DNA of 64,000 nt from Paenibacillus spongiae. GTDB taxonomy: Bacteria; Bacillota; Bacilli; Paenibacillales; Paenibacillaceae. The notes under the pieces were generated by a model. The model was not told the DNA's origin and did not search any database. It was given only the letters and a program-made list of their open reading frames with translations. Positions 34,941 through 43,592 of this stretch are shown one piece after another. Position 1 is the first letter of the stretch. Each line of letters begins with the position of its first letter. The stretch covers positions 2,746,501-2,810,500 of the forward strand of contig NZ_CP091430.1 of the NCBI RefSeq assembly GCF_024734895.1, in the 5' to 3' direction. The position numbers were made by a program, and so were the translations under genes.

Positions 34941-35831
34941 ATGAATCAATCTCCGGGCAAGCGGTTTCGCGAGGCATTAGAGGAAGAAAAGCCGCTTCAG
35001 GTGGCGGGCACGATCAATGCTTATACGGCCATTATGGCGGAGCGCGTCGGGTTTCGCGCCCTGTATATTTCCGGCGCAGGTGTCGCGAACGCTTCATATG
35101 GTCTTCCGGATCTCGGGATAACTACCCTGCAGGATGTGCTGGAGGATGTCCGCCGCATTACGAGCGTTACGGAGCTGCCGGTGCTTGTGGATGCGGATAC
35201 CGGATTCGGCGGAGCCCTGCAGATTGCGCGCACGATCCGGCAGATGAGCAGGGCGGGAGCGGCGGGCGTCCATATTGAGGATCAGGTGATGGCCAAGCGC
35301 TGCGGACACCGGCCGAATAAGGCGATCGTCGGCAAAGGGGAGATGGTCGACCGGATTAAAGCGGCGGCGGATGCGAGGGACGAACCGCAGTTCGTCATCA
35401 TGGCCCGTACCGATGCGCTGGCCGTGGAAGGGATGGAAGCGGCCATCGACAGGGCTTGCGCCTGCGTCGAAGCGGGGGCCGATATGATTTTTCCGGAGGC
35501 GGTTCTCAATCTGGAGCAGTATAGGCGCTTTACCGAGGCCGTGGGCGTACCGGTGCTGGCGAATATAACGGAATTCGGGAAGACGCCGTTATTTACGGTG
35601 GAGGAACTGGGGGGCGTAGGCGTCCGGATAGCGCTGTATCCATTGTCGGCTTACCGTGCCATGTGCGCGGCTGCTCTGCAGGTATACCGTCTCGTCCGAT
35701 GGGAAGGAACGCAGAAGAATGCCGTCGGGCTTATGCAGACGCGGGATGAGCTGTACGACTTCCTGCATTATTACGATTACGAGCAGAAGCTGGATCAGCT
35801 GTTCGGGGCGGATCGGAGGGATCTGCCGTGA
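34941..35831 (+). CDS. prpB: Methylisocitrate lyase
   Basis: A 296-residue enzyme of the isocitrate lyase/PEP mutase family. It carries the catalytic KRCGH loop (about residues 115-119), the metal residues in DADTGFGG (about 75-82) and MARTDA (about 152). It splits 2-methylisocitrate to pyruvate and succinate, the last step of the methylcitrate cycle for propionyl-CoA. ATG 34941 (AAAGGCGGTGAT upstream) is preferred over GTG 34917, which overlaps the dehydrogenase stop. It overlaps the methylcitrate synthase start by four bases, so the two are translationally coupled. Confidence 0.93.
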   Translation: MNQSPGKRFREALEEEKPLQVAGTINAYTAIMAERVGFRALYISGAGVANASYGLPDLGITTLQDVLEDVRRITSVTELPVLVDADTGFGGALQIARTIRQMSRAGAAGVHIEDQVMAKRCGHRPNKAIVGKGEMVDRIKAAADARDEPQFVIMARTDALAVEGMEAAIDRACACVEAGADMIFPEAVLNLEQYRRFTEAVGVPVLANITEFGKTPLFTVEELGGVGVRIALYPLSAYRAMCAAALQVYRLVRWEGTQKNAVGLMQTRDELYDFLHYYDYEQKLDQLFGADRRDLP

Positions 35832-36946
35832 CGAATAACAGAACCGGCGGGCTCGCTGACGTGATTGCCGGGCAAACCGGGATTTCAACAGTCGGCAAAC
35901 TTGGCAGAGGCCTTACTTACCGCGGTTATTCCATCCATGATTTGGCGGCTAACGCAGCATTTGAAGAGACCGCGTACTTGCTTATCTACGGCAAGCTGCC
36001 CAATGAAACGGAGCTGCGGCTGTACCGGTCCAAGCTCGCCGGTTTGAGGGCATTGCCGGACAGTTTGCGCGTCATATTGGAACGGCTCCCGGACACAACC
36101 CATCCGATGGATGTGCTGCGAACCGGCATATCCGCCCTTGGAGCCTTCGAGCCGGAAGAGGGGCGAACGCAAGCCGATATCGCCGATCGGCTAATGGCTT
36201 GCTGCGGGGCGATACTGCTGTATTGGCATCATTATCATACGAACGGAACACGAATCGATACGGAAGCGGGCGGCGACAGCATCGCCGGCCATTTCCTGCA
36301 TCTGCTTCACGGTTCCCGGGCAAGCGAGCTTCATGAGAAGGCGATGGACGTTTCGTTGACCCTCTACGCGGAGCATGAATTCAATGCATCGACTTTCGCG
36401 GCTCGCGTAACGGCATCGACGTTATCCGACTTTTACTCGGCCATTGCGACCGGCATCGGGACGCTCCGGGGACCGCTGCATGGAGGTGCGAACGAAGCGG
36501 CGATGGAGCTTATCGACGCCTTCCATAATCCCGACGACGCCGAGCATGCAATCCTTCGGATGCTGGCGTCAAAGCAGCGGATCATGGGCTTCGGTCACCG
36601 GGTCTACACGGTTTCGGATCCGAGATCCGATATTATTAAGGAATGGTCCAGTCGGCTCTCCTCGGATGCCGGGGATATGAGATTGTATGTCGTATCCGAA
36701 CGGATCGAGCAGGTCATGCGGCAGGAGAAGCAGCTTTTTGCGAATTTGGACTTTTACAGCGCTTCAGCTTACCGGTTCATGGGCATACCGACCAAATTCT
36801 TTACGCCGGTCTTCGTCCTCGCTCGTCTCAGCGGATGGTCTGCCCATATTATGGAGCAGCGAGCAGCCAACCGGCTTATCCGGCCAAGTGCCTCTTATTC
36901 CGGTCCTGAGCCGAGAAGCTGGCTTCCGATTGATCAGCGTACCTGA
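35828..36946 (+). CDS. mmgD: 2-methylcitrate synthase
   Basis: A 372-residue citrate synthase-fold enzyme. The active-site histidines are visible in [10 protein letters not shown] (about residue 218) and GFGHRVYT (about 258), with an Asp near [14 protein letters not shown] (about 305). It condenses propionyl-CoA and oxaloacetate to methylcitrate. The start is GTG 35828, whose last two bases and following A form the prpB stop (GTGA). The usual C-terminal RPxA-x-Y-x-GP-x-R ending is present. It is followed by a 101-base gap with a hairpin and then PrpD. Confidence 0.92.
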   Translation: MTNNRTGGLADVIAGQTGISTVGKLGRGLTYRGYSIHDLAANAAFEETAYLLIYGKLPNETELRLYRSKLAGLRALPDSLRVILERLPDTTHPMDVLRTGISALGAFEPEEGRTQADIADRLMACCGAILLYWHHYHTNGTRIDTEAGGDSIAGHFLHLLHGSRASELHEKAMDVSLTLYAEHEFNASTFAARVTASTLSDFYSAIATGIGTLRGPLHGGANEAAMELIDAFHNPDDAEHAILRMLASKQRIMGFGHRVYTVSDPRSDIIKEWSSRLSSDAGDMRLYVVSERIEQVMRQEKQLFANLDFYSASAYRFMGIPTKFFTPVFVLARLSGWSAHIMEQRAANRLIRPSASYSGPEPRSWLPIDQRT

Positions 36947-36968
36947 TCGCTCTTGATGCCGGCGATAA

Positions 36969-36995
36969 TTGCGGCAAAGCCAAGATAGGCCGCAA
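36969..36995 (+). other. Intercistronic hairpin between mmgD and mmgE
   Basis: TTGCGGC (36969-36975) and GCCGCAA (36989-36995) pair around a 13-base loop; no T run. It may stabilise or partly end the transcript. Confidence 0.35.
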
Positions 36996-37047
36996 ACAAG
37001 AACTCAGCAAATTCTAGCTGCGCATAACGTTAGGAAGGAGTTCCCTC

Positions 37048-38490
37048 ATGACGATGCCGATCAGCAACGACAGGCCGGAGCCCGATCAGCTGCTTGCGGC
37101 GATTGCCGCATACGTTGCGGAACGTGAGATTGTGAGCCCGGAAGCATATGAGACAGCGCGTTTATGCCTGATGGATACGCTCGGCTGCGGGCTGCTTGCG
37201 CTCCGCTTTCCCGAATGCGCCAAGCATCTGGGTCCGATTGTGCCGGGAACCATCGTACCTGACGGGCCACGCGTGCCCGGTACGATGATTCAGACGGATC
37301 CGGTCACCGCGGCATTCAGCATCGGCTGCATGATCCGTTGGCTTGATTACAACGATACATGGCTGGCTGCCGAGTGGGGGCATCCGTCCGATAATTTGGG
37401 CGGTATTCTTGCCGCTGCCGATTACGTGAGCAGGAAGAACGTGAATGAAGGCAGGTCCCCGCTTACGATGCAGGATGTTCTGACGGCGATGATCAAGGCT
37501 CACGAAATTCAAGGCGTCCTCGCGCTCGACAACAGCTTTAACCGTGTCGGGCTCGACCATGTCATTCTGGTGAAGGTCGCCACGACGGCTGTCGTAACCG
37601 GGCTGCTCGGCGGTACGAAAGAAGAAATCGCGAATGCCGTCTCGCATGCCTGGATCGACGGTCATCCGCTGCGCACCTACCGGCATGCGCCGAACACGGG
37701 CCCGCGCAAGTCCTGGGCTGCGGGCGATGCGACAAGCCGGGGGGTCAGGCTGGCTATTATGGCGATAAAGGGGGAAGCCGGCTATCCTTCCGCATTGACG
37801 GCACCGGCCTGGGGCTTCCAGGATGCGCTGTTCCAGGGCAAACCGTTGGCTGTGAGCCGGCCATTCGGAACCTATGTGATGGAGAACGTGCTGTTCAAGG
37901 TTTCTTTTCCTGCGGAATTTCATGCTCAGACGGCTGTCGAATGCGCCCTGCAGCTGCATCCGCTTGTGAAGGACCGGCTGGCGGATATCGACCGCATTCT
38001 GCTTATGACCCATGAATCCGCATTGCGGATTATCGATAAGACAGGACCGCTTCACAATCCGGCGGATCGCGATCACTGCCTGCAGTATATGGTAGCCGTC
38101 GCGCTGCTCTACGGTACGTTGACGGCGGATCATTATGAGGATTCCGCCGCAGGCGATCCTCGGATCGATGAGCTTAGGAAGCGGATGGTCACAGCCGAAG
38201 AAAAGCGCTATTCCGTCGATTACCTGGATGAGACGAAGCGCTCGATTGCGAATGCGATCCAAGTGATGTTCCAGGACGGCACGGCGACGGATAAGATCGA
38301 AGTGGAGTATCCGCTCGGGCACCGGCGCAGACGTATGGAGGCCATTCCGCTGCTGGAGGAGAAATTCGAAACGAATCTGAGAAGCCGTCTGCCGGCCAAA
38401 CAAGCGGGCCAAGTTCTGGAGCTCATCGCTAGCGGCGACCGACTGGCAAGGATGCCGGTTCATGCATTTACCGATCTGTTTGCGATCTAA
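37048..38490 (+). CDS. mmgE: 2-methylcitrate dehydratase (MmgE/PrpD)
   Basis: A 480-residue MmgE/PrpD-family enzyme, typical in length. It shows the [11 protein letters not shown]-terminal motif (about residue 44), the [20 protein letters not shown] substrate loop (about 101) and the [14 protein letters not shown] motif (about 292). It removes water from 2-methylcitrate to give 2-methylaconitate, or performs both steps to methylisocitrate. ATG 37048 has AGGAAGGAG ten bases upstream. It is 56 bases before the E1-alpha fusion gene. Confidence 0.94.
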   Translation: MTMPISNDRPEPDQLLAAIAAYVAEREIVSPEAYETARLCLMDTLGCGLLALRFPECAKHLGPIVPGTIVPDGPRVPGTMIQTDPVTAAFSIGCMIRWLDYNDTWLAAEWGHPSDNLGGILAAADYVSRKNVNEGRSPLTMQDVLTAMIKAHEIQGVLALDNSFNRVGLDHVILVKVATTAVVTGLLGGTKEEIANAVSHAWIDGHPLRTYRHAPNTGPRKSWAAGDATSRGVRLAIMAIKGEAGYPSALTAPAWGFQDALFQGKPLAVSRPFGTYVMENVLFKVSFPAEFHAQTAVECALQLHPLVKDRLADIDRILLMTHESALRIIDKTGPLHNPADRDHCLQYMVAVALLYGTLTADHYEDSAAGDPRIDELRKRMVTAEEKRYSVDYLDETKRSIANAIQVMFQDGTATDKIEVEYPLGHRRRRMEAIPLLEEKFETNLRSRLPAKQAGQVLELIASGDRLARMPVHAFTDLFAI

Positions 38491-38546
38491 GTGAGGGGCT
38501 GTTCGTTTGATGATACAACCAGATCTAAAGTGAAGGTGGGCTTCGC

Positions 38547-40451
38547 ATGTCCAACCAGACGAATCCCCCGAAGCACCGGCTGCTCGGGTTAACGGACGAT
38601 CAGGCGCTGGCTATGTACCGCTGCATGCTGCTAGCCCGTAAATTGGACGAACGGCTTCACCTGCTGCAGCGGGCGGGCAAGATCAACTTTCACGTATCCG
38701 GCATCGGACAGGAAACGGCGCAAGCTGCAGCGGCCTTCGCGCTTGGGGAAGAGATGAACTATTACTTGCCTTATTACCGCGATTACGCGTTCGTCTTGGC
38801 TGTCGGGATGACGACCAAGGAGCTTATGCTCTTCGCCTTCTCCAAGGCGGAGGATCCGAACAGCGGCGGCAGGCAAATGACCGGACATTTCGGCAGCAAG
38901 CGGCTCCGTATCGTAACGAGCTCCAGTCCTGTGGGCACGCAGCTGCCTCACGCGGCGGGTATCGCCCTGACGATGAAGATGAAGCGGCAGGAACGGTTAA
39001 CCTTCGTTACCTTCGGCGAAGGCGCCAGCAGCCAGGGGGATGTGCACGAGACGTTTAATTTCGCGGGCATCAACCGGCTGCCGGTTATATTCATGTGCGA
39101 GAACAATCAATACTCGATTTCGATTCCTGCACGCAAGCAGGTTGCCGGCAGTGTATCCGGACGCGCCGCAGGATACGGTTTTCCGGGCATTCTCGTCGAC
39201 GGAAGCGATGCGCTTGAGGTCTACCGTGTAACGAAGGAGGCCAAGGAGCGGGCGCTGCGGGGCGAGGGGCCAACCTTGATCGAAGCGAAAATGTACCGGA
39301 TATCGCCGCATTCCACGTCGGACGACGATATGGTCTACCGATCGAAGGAAGAGGTGGAGCTGAACAAGAAGAACGATGGCATCCTGAAGCTTCGCAGCTA
39401 TCTGATGGAATTAGGCATTCTGAATGAGGAGCTTGAACGCTCGTATGCCGAAGCCATTATGAACGAGTTAAACGAGTCTACCCGATATGCGGAGAAGGCG
39501 GCCTATCCGAAGCCCGAGGATGCGCTTCTTCATGTCTACGACAGCAAGGAGCCTCTGCCGAAGCCGAGCGGCGCAATGATCGATCGGAAGGTTCAAGAGG
39601 CTGGAGACGAAGTGATCCCGTATTACTCGCCGGCTGTAATGCGCCTTGCCGCCGCAAACGGACTCGATCTGCGAACCTTTAAGGGGAGCGGTCTGAACGG
39701 CCGCGTAACGAGGAAGGATGTACGTGGCGAGATCCGCGTTCGTGAAGCTAAGACCGCATCGAATGCCAACGAACAGGCAAAGACGATACTAGGGACAGAT
39801 ATAGTATCTCCCCGGCCGGTTCGGACCGCAGCCGGCAAGGATTCAGCGACCATGCTGGTCGAGGCGGATGTCACCAATCTGGTTCAGCTGCTGCGAAAAC
39901 ATGAAGAAGGCTTCTCGCGTAAGGAAGGCGTGAAGCTGACTTATGTCCCCTTCTACTTGAAGGCGGTCGTGAATGGTTTGAAGGAATGTCCGGCTATGAA
40001 CGCAGTCTGGGAAGCCGGTTCAATCGCGATGAAGAAAGAGATTCATATCACGCTCGTATCGGATACCGGGGTGTCGACGGTCATGGAACATGCGGATGGA
40101 AGGAGCGTTGCAGGATTCGCGATCGAGCTAGGGAGAGAGACGAACGGGAAGAGTTGCGTAAATCCTCGCCAAGCGGCGGATAGGAGCGGAACCTTCGCCC
40201 TCCATGCCGCAGGTTCAGATGGAGCGGTGACCGCCCATCCGTCCATCCCAGATTCGCATACGGCTGTTCTATATATCGGTCCGGTTGTCCAAAGGCCGGT
40301 AATCAAGCAGGATACGATTGGCGGACGATCTATCGTTCATCTTTGTTTAACGCTGAATCAGCAAGCAGCCGGTCATTCTGTCTGCACTGCGTTTCTGAAC
40401 AGCGTGAAGCAAACGCTGGAACGGTATGATTCGAGTACGCTGCTCTATTAA
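38547..40451 (+). CDS. Fusion of 2-oxoacid dehydrogenase E1-alpha with subunit-binding and degenerate E2 domains
   Basis: A 634-residue protein. Residues 1 to about 330 are E1-alpha of branched-chain 2-oxoacid or pyruvate dehydrogenase type: the thiamine diphosphate/Mg motif is GEGASSQGD (about 156), with FMCENNQYSIS following, and the regulated loop HSTSDDD (about 254-260) is of the branched-chain type. Residues about 356-396 are a peripheral subunit-binding domain (YSPAVMRLAAANG ... GLNGRVTRKDV). Residues about 430-634 resemble an E2 acyltransferase domain, but the catalytic DHRxxDG is replaced by NQQAAGH (604-610), the opening helix is missing and the GTFTITNIG core is GTFALHAAG. No lipoyl domain and no E1-beta are present here or in the neighbouring genes. 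It probably arose by deletion within a bkd-like operon. Whether it makes an active enzyme is unclear. Confidence 0.85.
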   Translation: MSNQTNPPKHRLLGLTDDQALAMYRCMLLARKLDERLHLLQRAGKINFHVSGIGQETAQAAAAFALGEEMNYYLPYYRDYAFVLAVGMTTKELMLFAFSKAEDPNSGGRQMTGHFGSKRLRIVTSSSPVGTQLPHAAGIALTMKMKRQERLTFVTFGEGASSQGDVHETFNFAGINRLPVIFMCENNQYSISIPARKQVAGSVSGRAAGYGFPGILVDGSDALEVYRVTKEAKERALRGEGPTLIEAKMYRISPHSTSDDDMVYRSKEEVELNKKNDGILKLRSYLMELGILNEELERSYAEAIMNELNESTRYAEKAAYPKPEDALLHVYDSKEPLPKPSGAMIDRKVQEAGDEVIPYYSPAVMRLAAANGLDLRTFKGSGLNGRVTRKDVRGEIRVREAKTASNANEQAKTILGTDIVSPRPVRTAAGKDSATMLVEADVTNLVQLLRKHEEGFSRKEGVKLTYVPFYLKAVVNGLKECPAMNAVWEAGSIAMKKEIHITLVSDTGVSTVMEHADGRSVAGFAIELGRETNGKSCVNPRQAADRSGTFALHAAGSDGAVTAHPSIPDSHTAVLYIGPVVQRPVIKQDTIGGRSIVHLCLTLNQQAAGHSVCTAFLNSVKQTLERYDSSTLLY

Positions 40452-40502
40452 TCGGCAGATGGATATGAACCGTCAACTCTCAAGAATAGCATAAGACAGA
40501 AT

Positions 40503-40540
40503 GAACAGCTCACGAGGCGCTGCAGCTTAGGGAGCTGTTC
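40503..40540 (+). terminator. Terminator-like hairpin after the operon
   Basis: GAACAGCTC (40503-40511) pairs with GAGCTGTTC (40532-40540), then TTCTATATTT. The T run is weak. Confidence 0.6.
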
Positions 40541-40636
40541 TTCTATATTTGGATCATGCCGGTTGTAATCGATTTTTCTGCATCGTATCCATCTATTATG
40601 CTGTAAAAGGATATGTTCAACCCTCTGTCGATATAT

Positions 40637-40665
40637 TATAATACAAGTTAGATACAGGTATCTAA
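40637..40665 (+). promoter_or_regulatory. Promoter -10 and operator of the DegT gene
   Basis: TATAAT at 40637-40642, followed by an 18-bp palindrome TTAGATAC-AG-GTATCTAA (40648-40665) at the expected transcription start. The element TACAAGTTAGATAC (40642-40655) recurs before the gene at 43593 as TACAAGTATGATAC. Confidence 0.6.
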
Positions 40666-40693
40666 ATCATACATTTCATCTGCAGGAGGTGGT

Positions 40694-41941
40694 ATGCTCA
40701 TGGATGATCATCTGCTTGCCATGCATGGCGGGCCGCGAAGCAAAACCGTTCCGTTCGGTACGGGACGTAGGTTCGGAGACGAGGAACTGCTGGAGCTGAA
40801 GGAAGCGCTCGAACAGAATACGCTGTTCTATCATTACGGCCAGAAGGTCAAGACCTTCCTGACCCGATTTAATGAGCTGTATGGCGTTCCTTACAGCGTC
40901 GCTGCATCATCGGGAACGGCTGCGATTCATATCGCGCTCGGCGCAGCCGGAGTCAGTGTCGGCGATGAGGTGATTACGAGTCCGATAACGGATCAAGGCA
41001 CGGTCGTAGGCATCCTGTACCAGAATGCGATCCCGGTATTCGCCGATTTGGACCCGCACACGTATAACATGGACCCGGTATCGATCGAATCGCGGATCAC
41101 CTCCCGGACGAAAGCGATCGTTGCGGTTCACCTGGCCGGGAATCCGTGCGAAATGGATCCGATTATGGATATCGCACGCAAATACGGCTTGAAAGTGATC
41201 GAAGATTGCGCGCAAAGCTACTTGACGCGATATCGAGGCAGGCTGGCCGGTACGATCGGGGATTACGGCTGCTTCAGCACGAATGACTTTAAGCACATCT
41301 CGACCGGTGACGGCGGCATCGTAACGGTTAATTCCGGCCGCGAAGCAGACTATCATACCGCACATGCCTTCGCGGACAAAAACTATCGCCGGCTCGGCCA
41401 AGACGTCATCCGCGATTTGCACGGAATAGCGCCGAATTACCGGATGACGGAGCTTCAAGGCGCAGTCGGCATCGCGCAATTGAGCAAGCTTCCGGGAATT
41501 TGCAGCTCGCGGAGCCATCACGGGCAGCGGCTGACATGGGCGATCGCGGGGCTGAACGGGATAACCGCCCCCCAGGTCAATGCGGGTAACGAAAGCACCT
41601 ATTGGTTCTATATGCTGCGAGTGGATGAAGGAGTTCTGGGCGCTTCAAGGGAGGAATTTAGCGAGGCGCTGGCGCAAGAAGGCATTCCTAACGTTCCCGG
41701 TTATATTCCGGAGGTCGTCTACATGCAGCCGTTGTTCCAGAAGCGCGAAGCCTATGCAGGCTCTCACTTTCCGTTCGATCTGACGGGAATCACATACGAA
41801 AGAGGGATCTGCCCGACTGCGGAGGGAATTTTACGTACGGCGGTGAGACTATCGATCAGCGAGTTTTATACGGATCAGGATATCGACGAGATGGGAGCGG
41901 GGATCCGCAAGGTAGCAAATTACTTCTATAGCCGGAAGTAG
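40694..41941 (+). CDS. DegT/DnrJ/EryC1/StrS-family aminotransferase
   Basis: A 415-residue PLP aminotransferase of the sugar aminotransferase family. The PLP lysine is in STNDFKHISTGDGG (about residue 200); the Asp of EDCAQSY (about 172) holds the pyridine ring. It transfers an amino group, usually from glutamate, to a keto-sugar or keto-inositol. ATG 40694 has AGGAGGTGG close upstream; ATG 40700 is an alternative. It starts behind a palindromic operator. Its neighbour is the convergent GntR regulator at 42000. The absence of partner sugar-nucleotide genes suggests use in sugar or inositol catabolism rather than in surface polysaccharide synthesis, which is inference. Confidence 0.88.
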   Translation: MLMDDHLLAMHGGPRSKTVPFGTGRRFGDEELLELKEALEQNTLFYHYGQKVKTFLTRFNELYGVPYSVAASSGTAAIHIALGAAGVSVGDEVITSPITDQGTVVGILYQNAIPVFADLDPHTYNMDPVSIESRITSRTKAIVAVHLAGNPCEMDPIMDIARKYGLKVIEDCAQSYLTRYRGRLAGTIGDYGCFSTNDFKHISTGDGGIVTVNSGREADYHTAHAFADKNYRRLGQDVIRDLHGIAPNYRMTELQGAVGIAQLSKLPGICSSRSHHGQRLTWAIAGLNGITAPQVNAGNESTYWFYMLRVDEGVLGASREEFSEALAQEGIPNVPGYIPEVVYMQPLFQKREAYAGSHFPFDLTGITYERGICPTAEGILRTAVRLSISEFYTDQDIDEMGAGIRKVANYFYSRK

Positions 41942-41999
41942 ATAGAGAGGGGCTGCGAAGAAAATCCTCCGCAGCCCGTACCTTCATCAGGCTGCCGAG

Positions 42000-43382
42000 T
42001 CAAGGCTGCGCATGAAGCAGGTCCAGAATTCGATTCGTCGTCGCTTCGGCGGACTCCAGTCCGAGCCAGAACAAACCCATCTCGATATCCATTTCTTCCA
42101 TGAGATCGAAGTCCGCGAATACCTCCGACAAGAAATAGCTGTTCTCGAATCTTTCGTTGGCGATATGGAGCGAATCGAGCGTCGGTTTGTCCCACATGCG
42201 AGCATTGACCGCTTGCTGGACCGAGAGAAAGCGCCGATCCCTGCTTATTGCCTCCTGAAGCGAATCGCCGAGCGTAAATTGGAGAAACTGCAGCGCAAGT
42301 TCCCGGTCGCCGCAGTCTGCGGGAACCATGAAAGCATTCGCGATGATCAGCGTCGATTTGTTATCCCCGAATGGAAGCGCGGCAACCTGGGGCTCGAAAT
42401 CCATCCCTTCGTTCAGCCAGCCGGCCAGCTCAATGGAGGTGGTGAGCACCATCCCTGCCTTCCCGTGAATGAATCCTTCCGACGAAGGGCGGTGGATGGG
42501 AGACAGCTTGGCGATCCGGTAGCGGTACAGCAGATCATGAAGAAAGGTCAGCGTTCTTAAGACAGCCTGGCGGTCGGCCGCTCCTTCAAAGCTGACGCCG
42601 TTCTGCAGGGCGAACACCGTCCACCGGCTGAAGGCAGAGGACAGGGATAGTCCGTATTGATCCGTGATGCCGTCTCCATCCGTATCGACGGTCAGCTTCT
42701 GTGCTGCCCGGATGAAATCTTCCCGGGTCCAGTCCGGCTTCGGAGCGGATAATCCATACTTCTCGAATAGCCCCGGATTATAAGCCAAATACACGGGCGA
42801 GAAGGTAACCGGGGCAGCGATGATCGAATCCTCGCGGCGAAAGGCGTTCATAATCCGGGGATATTGCTTGGCGAAGCTGCTTGCGAGCGGTTCTCGCAGA
42901 TCGAGGAATGACTCGGGATGTTCAACCTCGAAGCACTGCCGGTCGGATATGAAGATAAGGTCAGGCTGAAGACCCAGCTCCGTGCTTGCCTGAACCGAAT
43001 CCCAGAAATCGAGGACAGGCAGGCTTAAATATTTCACTTCGATCTGGGGATTCTCCAGCTCATAGGCTTGAATCATCATCTGCATGCAGTGATCCGCAAA
43101 GTATGAAGGGGCAGTGCCCACGATGCGAAGCGTCCGGCGAGGGTTGTGCGGAACCAGAACATCGGGGGAGACGATCGTGCCTTGTCCCATTTTCTTCACG
43201 ATCAGGCCTTCCTGCAGCAATCGGTCCAATGACTTGCGGACCGAGGTACGGCTCATTCCGTAATGCTTGCACAGCTCATTCTCGGATAACAGATATTGGC
43301 CGGGCTTGATGTAGCCCGATAAGATTTGTTCGCGTAAAATATTCGCTAATTTGGAATACCGGAATTCGTTCTCTCTTCTCAT
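42000..43382 (-). CDS. GntR-family regulator fused to an ABC solute-binding-protein domain
   Basis: A 460-residue cytoplasmic protein. Residues 1-75 form a GntR winged helix-turn-helix (LSENELCKHYGMSRTSVRKS, then GLIVKKMGQGTIVSP). Residues about 85-455 resemble a type 1 extracellular sugar-binding protein (SBP_bac_1), with no signal peptide. It also has DTDGDGITDQYGL (about 217-229), a loop typical of sugar-binding lipoproteins. This makes a repressor whose effector sensor is a captured binding protein, comparable in logic to SgrR and AraR but from different families. It is divergent from the gene at 43593 and convergent with the DegT gene. A shared 14-bp element before both suggests its operator. 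ATG 43382 is the start, with the HTH beginning at once. Confidence 0.87.
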   Translation of the reverse strand: MRRENEFRYSKLANILREQILSGYIKPGQYLLSENELCKHYGMSRTSVRKSLDRLLQEGLIVKKMGQGTIVSPDVLVPHNPRRTLRIVGTAPSYFADHCMQMMIQAYELENPQIEVKYLSLPVLDFWDSVQASTELGLQPDLIFISDRQCFEVEHPESFLDLREPLASSFAKQYPRIMNAFRREDSIIAAPVTFSPVYLAYNPGLFEKYGLSAPKPDWTREDFIRAAQKLTVDTDGDGITDQYGLSLSSAFSRWTVFALQNGVSFEGAADRQAVLRTLTFLHDLLYRYRIAKLSPIHRPSSEGFIHGKAGMVLTTSIELAGWLNEGMDFEPQVAALPFGDNKSTLIIANAFMVPADCGDRELALQFLQFTLGDSLQEAISRDRRFLSVQQAVNARMWDKPTLDSLHIANERFENSYFLSEVFADFDLMEEMDIEMGLFWLGLESAEATTNRILDLLHAQP

Positions 43383-43524
43383 TCTTCATTCATCCAATCA
43401 CGCTAGTAGTCGTTGAATCCATGAATTGAACAAAACCCGCCGTGCATGCATACTGTTCGGACGAACGGTTAGCCGCACCGCATACATCGTTCCTATTATA
43501 TAGCAGCTCGCTGGACGATAAAAG

Positions 43525-43538
43525 TACAAGTATGATAC
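43525..43538 (+). promoter_or_regulatory. Putative GntR operator upstream of the GATase/deacetylase-like gene
   Basis: TACAAGTATGATAC, matching TACAAGTTAGATAC before the DegT gene at 12 of 14 positions. It overlaps TATGAT (43531-43536), which may be the -10 of this promoter. Confidence 0.5.
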
Positions 43539-43592
43539 CTATTACGGACCGACCGCGGAACAATCCCGGTACGCGAAAGGATGAAGCATGAA

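Noticed and set aside
37162-38463. 433-codon open frame on the minus strand
   Set aside because: It lies wholly inside the PrpD gene, in a frame set by its GC-rich third positions, and has no ribosome-binding site or recognisable domain.
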